NCBI GenBank assembly: GCA_945787625.1
Contig: CALZJL010000018.1
Span: forward strand, 1-11,881
DNA: 11,881 nt
Direction: 5' to 3'
Source of the DNA: an uncultured Prevotellaceae bacterium
GTDB taxonomy: Bacteria > Bacteroidota > Bacteroidia > Bacteroidales > Bacteroidaceae
The position numbers were made by a program, and so were the translations under genes. Shown here piece after piece: positions 6,467-11,881 of the stretch. The notes beneath the pieces were generated by a model that was not told the origin of the DNA, did no database searches, and saw only the letters and a program-made list of their open reading frames with translations. Position 1 is the first letter of the stretch; each line of letters begins with the position of its first letter.

Positions 6467-6976
6467 ATGACAGGAGCGCAACGACGACGATTTCACGAGT
6501 GGGAGACCATGCGCCAGAGGTTTGCTCATTCGCAGTCCATACGGGTGGCCATCGACGCGTCTGACCCTGAGGGGTGCCCGACGCAGTTTGTGGTCGACTA
6601 TGACTTGCTGTCGATTTGCGGGGTGGGGGAGGACGGAGCTCCTGAGTTTCACCGTGGCTACAAGATGCTCATCACTCTGCCTCCCAACTATCCGTGTGTA
6701 GACGCTCCGCCGTGTTTCAGGTTCGTGCCCCCGGTGCCGTATCACCCCAATGTCCGCTATCGTGGCGACATGGCCGGACACGTGTGTCTCAACCGCCTGA
6801 ATACGTTTGTGGACCTCGCGTGGGGCGTAGAGCGTATTGCCTCGTATCTCAGATACGAACTCTATCACGCCGAGATGACCCCTCCGTATCCTGAGGACCT
6901 CGACGTGGCGCGTTGGGTCAGAGAAACCGGCGAGCCCAAGAGACTGATATATTTCAACCAACGACCAAACTACTGA
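6467..6976 (+). CDS. E2 ubiquitin-conjugating-enzyme-like protein
   Basis: This 169-residue protein has the UBC fold signature. An N-terminal helix with paired basic residues (R6-R18) is followed by strands. The sequence then reads GYKMLITLPPNYP (64-76), A-P-P-C-F-R-F (80-86), H93-P94-N95, and Cys107-Leu108 at the expected active-site position. W119-G120 then begins the crossover helix that holds the conserved Trp of E2 enzymes. Canonical E2 enzymes have the cysteine about 8 residues after the HPN Asn; here it is 12, so a four-residue insertion (within 97-104) precedes the catalytic Cys. The likely role is carrying the upstream UBL as a thioester and passing it to a substrate with help from the RING protein encoded downstream. 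No E1 gene is visible to charge it. It starts 21 bases after the UBL stop, and the next gene begins 5 bases after its own stop. The family is clear; activity is inferred. Confidence 0.87.
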   Translation: MTGAQRRRFHEWETMRQRFAHSQSIRVAIDASDPEGCPTQFVVDYDLLSICGVGEDGAPEFHRGYKMLITLPPNYPCVDAPPCFRFVPPVPYHPNVRYRGDMAGHVCLNRLNTFVDLAWGVERIASYLRYELYHAEMTPPYPEDLDVARWVRETGEPKRLIYFNQRPNY

Positions 6977-6981
6977 TACTG

Positions 6982-8226
6982 ATGACTAAACGACACAACC
7001 ATACGCCTATACTCCTCCTCGCTGCCGCCATCGCTGCCATGGCATCGTGCGCGAGCCACAAGGAGATTGTCTATCCAGAGTGTGACAGGGTTCTGGCACT
7101 CGTGTCGGCAGATTCTGCCTACGAGGACGTTGTCGAGATTCCTTTCGACCCTCAGGGAGCGCGAGTCAGGGTCTCCCTCTCGTACGATGAGGGCAAGGAT
7201 CAGCTTCGGGCAGTCATGCGTGTGGACCGTCCGTTCATAGCTCTGGCGAGCGAGCAGCCTGTCAAGCGTATCTTCAGCGATTGCCGCAACCTCAGACCGC
7301 AGAAGCTCGGCTATGAGGTGATGGTTCCCCCTGTGACCAAGTTTCATCTGCTGCGCAGAGTATACCGCACTTGGGCCAAGCCGCGGAGCAGGCATATAGT
7401 CAACCCTTTCATTCAGACCGACACTACGTTTGCCGTGGTCGACACCATGCGTGTGCGTCCGCTCGTGCCAGACTCCGTCGTCACAGTCCTCCAGCTCACT
7501 CCGCGCACCGACAGGACGATCATCACCCTGCGCAACCTCTTCATACTCCAGAGCCACACTCCCAAGTCTTTTCCGCTCCCGTTCCCGCTGTCTCTCATCT
7601 GTAAGAGCAAGCCTCACTACGACATAGTCTGCGACCGCGACCTCAATCGCCAGTATGAGATTCACATACAGCGCGATCCTTGTTTCGGCACGGAGTCGCG
7701 CCAGCAGTCTCTCTCCCTCCTTGCCGATGAGGTGCGCGACTCATGGCATCGCCTCATTTCCAGCGCACCTGGGCTCAAGGTCAGCAGCAAGGAAGCTCTT
7801 CAGCTCTTCGGGCAGCACAAGGCTTTCCTGCAAGACAAATACCGTCCTCTCGGGCGCGATGTCAAGTGTGCAGCTATGCTCGGCCTTATAGATGCCTACA
7901 ACGCCTATGTCGACTCCATAGGCAAGGTGGAGTGCCAGTACGTTCCCCCCATGGAGGAGACCGAAGCTGGCAAGGCAATACTCGCCATCAACCTCCCTCC
8001 TGCCGTACTTCAGACTGCGGCACGCCAGATAGATCAGGCCATGGCGCAGTATCTCGTCAGCAAGGACCCCATCGAGAAGCACGACCTCATAGTTCGTATA
8101 CGCGACATCAAGGCCTCTACCGACGAGAAGATAAGACAGTTTGGCATACATACTCCCGAGCAGCGTAATGCCAAGAGTCTCTACGACAAGTCCGTGTCAT
8201 ACGCCCAAACATATTCAAATCTTTAA
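6982..8226 (+). CDS. T6SS-associated envelope lipoprotein, unrecognised family
   Basis: I do not recognise the family of this 414-residue protein. It begins with K/R residues, a hydrophobic stretch (residues 9-20) and a lipobox-like A-M-A-S-C with Cys23, so it is probably a lipoprotein facing the periplasm, anchored in the inner or outer membrane. Residues about 35-230 look beta-rich. Residues about 255-400 look helical with polar and charged residues. No membrane span follows the signal. The start is ATG 6982, five bases after the E2 stop; a longer in-frame start at 6913 lies inside the E2 gene and would hide the signal peptide. Being between E2 and two membrane proteins, and in a cluster lacking TssJLM, it is a candidate for the lipoprotein part of the trans-envelope complex, a role TssQ fills in B. 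fragilis-type systems. I could not establish homology to TssQ. Confidence 0.72.
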   Translation: MTKRHNHTPILLLAAAIAAMASCASHKEIVYPECDRVLALVSADSAYEDVVEIPFDPQGARVRVSLSYDEGKDQLRAVMRVDRPFIALASEQPVKRIFSDCRNLRPQKLGYEVMVPPVTKFHLLRRVYRTWAKPRSRHIVNPFIQTDTTFAVVDTMRVRPLVPDSVVTVLQLTPRTDRTIITLRNLFILQSHTPKSFPLPFPLSLICKSKPHYDIVCDRDLNRQYEIHIQRDPCFGTESRQQSLSLLADEVRDSWHRLISSAPGLKVSSKEALQLFGQHKAFLQDKYRPLGRDVKCAAMLGLIDAYNAYVDSIGKVECQYVPPMEETEAGKAILAINLPPAVLQTAARQIDQAMAQYLVSKDPIEKHDLIVRIRDIKASTDEKIRQFGIHTPEQRNAKSLYDKSVSYAQTYSNL

Positions 8227-9066
8227 ATGATGCTCCGACCGACTCACATATTGCCAGCATTCCTGCTCCTTTGCGCCATGTCGCTCTGCCCTTGCAGCCA
8301 TCTCAGGGCAGACGACGACTATCCCTACGCCGAGAGTATGGAAACGGGAGCCGAAGAGCAGGTGCAGTACTATGTGCAGAAGATAGAGAGGGTGCTGCCC
8401 ATCATATCGAAAGCGCGCATAGGCGACCTTGACATTCTCCGGCGCAATATCCAGACTACCACGATAGAGTGGCAGCTCTACCAGCAGACCATTATGCCAC
8501 TCATAGCCCAGAGCGAGAATCTCACTACCTTGTCTGCGCAGGTGCAGGTGCTTCTCGCCCAGGCTCAGGACTCGCTCGCCTCTGCCACGCAACGTGCCGA
8601 AAAGGTCAAGGCTCACCGCGATGCACAGTCCTACATACACGCCCAGCTCTCCGCATATCTCGACATGCAGAAGCGTGCCGACCTGCTCTCGCTGAGCCCC
8701 AAGACAGCGCAGCAGCTCGCTGATCTCAAAGGGCGCGAGCAGCTCCTCATGTCGGACATCGACAAGCAGTACAACATCGCCAAGGAAGGTCTTCAGGCCG
8801 ATGCCTCCCTTGCCTCCAGCATGGACGCCATAGAGAATGACTATGTACGTATCAAACAAATGTCAGCCCATATTCAGCAGCAGGAGTACGTCTCGCCCAT
8901 AGACCGTATCAAGGCTTTACTGCCCTATGCGGCATACTCTGCCATACTTTTCATGGCATTCAGTATGGTACAGAGCAGGATAAAAGCTGCCAAGGCCGTT
9001 AAGAAACAGATGGAGCAATTGTCCGGCAAGCTCGACAAAGACGGACAGCCAATCCCAGAAATATGA
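8227..9066 (+). CDS. Periplasmic coiled-coil protein with C-terminal membrane anchor
   Basis: I recognise no family for this 279-residue protein. It opens with a signal sequence (about 1-28, likely cut after the Ala of L-R-A). A long helical, coiled-coil-like region rich in Gln, Ala, Leu and Glu spans about 45-220. One hydrophobic segment lies at about 229-249 (LLPYAAYSAILFMAFSMV), and a short basic cytoplasmic tail begins RIKAAKAVKK. This makes it a type I membrane protein whose coiled coil stands in the periplasm. The gene starts directly after the preceding TAA and its stop overlaps the next start (ATGA), so it should be made with the vWA-RING-FHA protein. A periplasmic rod that spaces the envelope complex is plausible and comparable in general layout to the Bacteroidetes-specific TssO/TssP proteins, but I cannot show homology. 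Confidence 0.7.
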   Translation: MMLRPTHILPAFLLLCAMSLCPCSHLRADDDYPYAESMETGAEEQVQYYVQKIERVLPIISKARIGDLDILRRNIQTTTIEWQLYQQTIMPLIAQSENLTTLSAQVQVLLAQAQDSLASATQRAEKVKAHRDAQSYIHAQLSAYLDMQKRADLLSLSPKTAQQLADLKGREQLLMSDIDKQYNIAKEGLQADASLASSMDAIENDYVRIKQMSAHIQQQEYVSPIDRIKALLPYAAYSAILFMAFSMVQSRIKAAKAVKKQMEQLSGKLDKDGQPIPEI

Positions 9067-11468
9067 AGCACAATATGATTCCACATACGCCTCGTCTCAG
9101 ATACAGAGCCCTCATCGCTCTGCTGCTCACAGCCCTGCTCGGCTCGTGCGACACTTTCCGTCAGGAGATAACCAACCTGCTCGGGCGCGAAGTCAACGAC
9201 ACCGAGCTCAGCGTCACCCGTCAGGTCTTCTCGCCCGGCAATGACAGTCTCACCATGGAGATAGACATCGCTCCCGACTGTACCGCCCCGATCCTCACCG
9301 ACACCAATGCCGTGAGCGTCAATGTCACCACCTCGATTCATGATGTCGGGGTGCTGCGCACAGAGCGACCCCTCGATATCCTGTCGTTCCGCTACGTCGC
9401 AGCCCAGAAGATGCTCGATGAGGGTGTCATCATGTTTGCCCTCGTCGACCTCACGCTCAGTCCCGACCTCATAGCCCTGCAGAGAAACTATGTCAGCGTG
9501 CTCTCGCGCGTGTTCTGCCACGACAATCTCTACATCGCATTCATGCTCCCCGAGGGTCGGACAACGCAGATAATGCCGGCTACGGAGTACGTCATCAACA
9601 ACTATATTTCGCAGGTATCCCCACTGACAGACAAGAAGACCTACGACCTCCCGTACTCATTTCTCTACAAGAGCATCGTCGATGTCATACGGCAAATGCA
9701 TCTCACAGGCAAAGACTACTCGCAGTCCCGTCACAAGGCTCTCGCCGTCTTCTCCAACGGCATGGTCTATGACCCCCAAGATGCCGATATCCCCCTCGAC
9801 TACGACCACTATCAGCATCAGATAGAGCTCATCACCAAGGCCGCACAGCTCGAAAACACCACCACACGCATCTTCTGCGTCCTGCTCGAAGACGAGAACA
9901 CCTCAGTTTCCGACATCGAGGGAGCCAATATCATGCGTCTCGTAGCCGAAAAGTCAGGCGGCAAATACTACGAGACCTTCACCTCGCGCACCATAATGAA
10001 GATAATCCAGGCCATGGACATCACCTTCAACGACTATGTCATGACCGTCAGGATACCCCAAGGACGATATTTCATCGGCGAACGCAACGAGCTACAGCTG
10101 CTCTTTACCGACAAGAACGACAGCACACGCTACACCGCTACCGCCACCTTTGACAAAGGCAGCATCGACGAGCCCATCATCGTAGGCCGCCCGCCGTATT
10201 ACTACACCGTCATCGTGCTCCGCGGTACCATCTTTGGCATCATACTGCTCATGCTCGCATACCTCGCCATGCAGATAGTCGAGCCGTGGCTGCGCTACCT
10301 GCAGTTCCGACGCAAATATACAGGCCCATACACAGGACCGCAGATGACCCTCCAGGGCAACACCGTAGGCACCACCTGCTATCATTGCAAGGGCAGGTTT
10401 GTCAAGGGCGAGATGATTGTGGCACGCTGCAAGCACCCCATGCACCTCAGCTGCTGGGAGGAGAACGGACAGAAATGTACCGAACACGGAGCCCAATGTC
10501 CGCACGGAGCCCACTACTACAACCGCAGCAATCTCCTTGACCCTCGCAATGCCCTCTATCATCAGAAGTGGCTCATGCTCGCAGGCGTGGCAGGTCTCTT
10601 GTCGTATCTCCTCGCCTTTCTCTTCCCCGGGTTCTTCAGCATCGTGGTACGCCTCGTTCCCACCAGTTTCGTCGACTACGATACCATGATGCAGACAGGC
10701 TATATGCGAAGCGGAGCACTCCAGATGATATCCCTCTCGCTGATTCTGACCTTCATGCTCTCGCTTCTCACCACCCATCGTGGCAAGCTCGCCACCCGCG
10801 CTGCCAACATCGCCGCACGCTGTCTCGGAGCCATGCTCGCAGTCAGCCTTCTCTACGTCGTATACAATATCCTGGCACGCCTCCTGCCAAACATCGACTC
10901 GGGCACATACGGGTGGGCGTTTGCATCGCTCTCCATGCTCGTCATCACCGCGTCGAGCACCCTCCACACCCGTGTGCGTCAGAACTACAGACACCATCTC
11001 ATGGCAGCAGCCTCTGCCGGAGTCGTGGCGCTCGTGTCCAACTTGTTCGTCGACATGTATTTCGTGGAGAGTATCTCCTCCGTCTCAATCGTACAGATGC
11101 TGATGAGCATCGCAGCCTCAGTCTTCATAGCGCAGCGTATGCCGGACAACGACCATGCTTTCCTACGCATCGCAGCCCCAATCAAGCAGATGGACATCGC
11201 CCTCTACAAGTGGCTGCGCTCCGCACCCGATGTCAGAGTCACCATAGGCCGCTCCGTAGACTGCCATATCCACATCACGTGGGACGCCAAAGCAGACCTC
11301 GCCCCCATTCATGCCGACATACGGCTCCACGGCCTGCGACCCTACCTGCACCCCCACGAAGGCGGCATCACCATGCTATGCGGCAAGCAGATCAGAAAGC
11401 CTGCCCCCCTATATCACGGAGACAAGATCACCATCGGGCTGACCGAATTCATATATATCGAAAATTAA
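9063..11468 (+). CDS. Multidomain membrane protein: lipoprotein signal, vWA, RING-H2-like, FHA-like
   Basis: This 801-residue protein has an unusual order. Residues 1-29 end in a lipobox L-G-S-C29. A vWA-like domain covers about 118-320, with a MIDAS-type D129-x-T-x-S133 and a later LAVFSNG strand. A first span (about 382-406) is followed by basic residues, placing the next part in the cytoplasm. There sits a RING-H2-like zinc site: C439-x2-C442-x13-C456-x-H458-x2-H461-x2-C464-x7-C472-x2-H475 (or C479/H481 as the last ligand). Six more spans follow at about 503-532, 552-571, 588-608, 617-634, 646-667 and 673-691. An FHA-like domain lies at about 724-800, with G729-R730, H750 and G786-D787. 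The hydrophobic segments and basic loops consistently put RING and FHA on the cytoplasmic side and vWA in the periplasm. I infer an E3-like, membrane-anchored partner of the E2 and a core part of the envelope complex. A purely structural zinc site remains possible. Confidence 0.8.
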   Translation: MKHNMIPHTPRLRYRALIALLLTALLGSCDTFRQEITNLLGREVNDTELSVTRQVFSPGNDSLTMEIDIAPDCTAPILTDTNAVSVNVTTSIHDVGVLRTERPLDILSFRYVAAQKMLDEGVIMFALVDLTLSPDLIALQRNYVSVLSRVFCHDNLYIAFMLPEGRTTQIMPATEYVINNYISQVSPLTDKKTYDLPYSFLYKSIVDVIRQMHLTGKDYSQSRHKALAVFSNGMVYDPQDADIPLDYDHYQHQIELITKAAQLENTTTRIFCVLLEDENTSVSDIEGANIMRLVAEKSGGKYYETFTSRTIMKIIQAMDITFNDYVMTVRIPQGRYFIGERNELQLLFTDKNDSTRYTATATFDKGSIDEPIIVGRPPYYYTVIVLRGTIFGIILLMLAYLAMQIVEPWLRYLQFRRKYTGPYTGPQMTLQGNTVGTTCYHCKGRFVKGEMIVARCKHPMHLSCWEENGQKCTEHGAQCPHGAHYYNRSNLLDPRNALYHQKWLMLAGVAGLLSYLLAFLFPGFFSIVVRLVPTSFVDYDTMMQTGYMRSGALQMISLSLILTFMLSLLTTHRGKLATRAANIAARCLGAMLAVSLLYVVYNILARLLPNIDSGTYGWAFASLSMLVITASSTLHTRVRQNYRHHLMAAASAGVVALVSNLFVDMYFVESISSVSIVQMLMSIAASVFIAQRMPDNDHAFLRIAAPIKQMDIALYKWLRSAPDVRVTIGRSVDCHIHITWDAKADLAPIHADIRLHGLRPYLHPHEGGITMLCGKQIRKPAPLYHGDKITIGLTEFIYIEN

Positions 11469-11483
11469 AGTTTAATATAAAAG

Positions 11484-11870
11484 ATGGGAAAATTCGTAAC
11501 CAACACCGCTCTGCTCACCTGCAATCAAGGCATGGCACCCTCACAGCTTTCTGTCGTAGGCCCACGCCCCAAGTGTGGTGGACAGGCCATGGCAAACACT
11601 ATGGACTTCGCACCCATGCTCAACATCAAACCCTTCGGCATGTGTCGCTCCTTAGCCAATCCCCAAGTAGCATCAGCCACAGCCGCCGCGGCAGGAGTGC
11701 TCACCCCCATGCCCTGCATACCCAACATCGTAGCCCCATGGTCGCCCGGAGGCAAGGAGAAAGTCGCCATGTTTCCAGCCCTCCTCGACAACTCCAAATG
11801 CAACTGTCTGTGGGGAGGACAAATCTCAGTCTCCTTCGTAGGCAATGTGGCGCCGGCGAAGGGAGAATAG
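11484..11870 (+). CDS. DUF4280-type PAAR-like spike-tip protein
   Basis: This 128-residue protein matches the DUF4280 (PAAR-like) pattern. The N terminus has V-T-N-T-A-L-L-T-C (Cys13), then G-x-x-P-S. Cysteines are spaced at 31, 54, 78, 106 and 108. A Pro-Met-Pro-Cys-Ile-Pro segment lies at about 75-80, and a KCNCLWGGQI end leads into a final strand. Proteins of this family cap the VgrG spike of the type VI apparatus, and the Cys residues probably bind metal or hold the small beta cone together. There is no fused effector domain and no visible toxin or immunity gene before the window ends. The start ATG is 15 bases after the previous stop and follows an A/T-rich leader, so it probably belongs to the same transcript. 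The family assignment is strong; the identity of any cargo is unknown. Confidence 0.88.
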   Translation: MGKFVTNTALLTCNQGMAPSQLSVVGPRPKCGGQAMANTMDFAPMLNIKPFGMCRSLANPQVASATAAAAGVLTPMPCIPNIVAPWSPGGKEKVAMFPALLDNSKCNCLWGGQISVSFVGNVAPAKGE

Positions 11871-11881
11871 TTGTTTGGTTG

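Noticed and set aside
6913..6981. Upstream in-frame extension of the 414-residue lipoprotein
   Set aside because: It lies inside the E2 gene and would bury the lipoprotein signal sequence; ATG 6982 gives a normal signal and 5-base spacing from the E2 stop.
10092..10997. 301-codon open frame on the minus strand opposite the RING and membrane region
   Set aside because: It is antisense to the vWA-RING-FHA gene, whose domains and membrane spans are coherent; the apparent Cys/His content of the antisense product is a by-product of complementing the zinc-finger codons.
1..11881. CRISPR array, tRNA/rRNA gene, insertion sequence or attachment site
   Set aside because: No regularly spaced repeats of the right size, no transposase or integrase coding region, no tRNA-like cloverleaf and no terminal inverted repeats were seen; the window is nearly all dense same-strand coding sequence.

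Overview
The window is one strand-uniform gene cluster from a Bacteroidota bacterium, most likely of the order Bacteroidales. It encodes part of a Bacteroidetes-type (T6SS-iii-like) type VI secretion system. The assignment rests on several points: two adjacent 130-residue Bacteroidetes-style Hcp (TssD) genes; recognisable TssK, TssE, TssF and TssG with no TssJ, TssL or TssM; A-rich leaders without clear Shine-Dalgarno sequences; envelope proteins with lipoprotein signals; and a closing DUF4280 PAAR-like gene. All 14 genes are on the + strand and are tightly packed, often with ATGA overlaps.

Bases 26-1954 hold four Hcp-fold genes. Two are close paralogues and probably form the tube; two are divergent. 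Bases 1954-6069 hold the baseplate block tssK-tssE-tssF-tssG, with each stop overlapping the next start. The sheath (TssB/C), ClpV/TssH and VgrG are not in the window and would have to lie elsewhere.

Bases 6128-11468 are the unusual part. A 105-residue ubiquitin-like protein ends on a single glycine that lines up with Gly76 of ubiquitin. It is followed by an E2 ubiquitin-conjugating-enzyme-like protein with HPN and a downstream Cys-Leu. Then come a 414-residue lipoprotein, a 279-residue single-pass envelope protein, and an 801-residue membrane protein. I read that last protein as lipoprotein signal, periplasmic vWA domain, one membrane span, cytoplasmic RING-H2-like finger, six more spans and a cytoplasmic FHA-like domain. 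UBL, E2 and RING (E3-like) in one operon, with the RING in what looks like the envelope complex, suggests a ubiquitin-like conjugation or recognition module built into this T6SS. No E1 or deubiquitinase gene is visible here.

The cluster closes with a stand-alone PAAR-like spike-tip protein (11484-11870). My working model, which is inference, is as follows. The Hcp proteins form the tube, TssK/E/F/G the baseplate and the PAAR protein the tip. The two envelope proteins plus the vWA-RING-FHA protein replace the TssJLM anchor. The UBL/E2/RING set modifies or tags a component of the machine, a substrate or an attacked target at the cytoplasmic face of that anchor.
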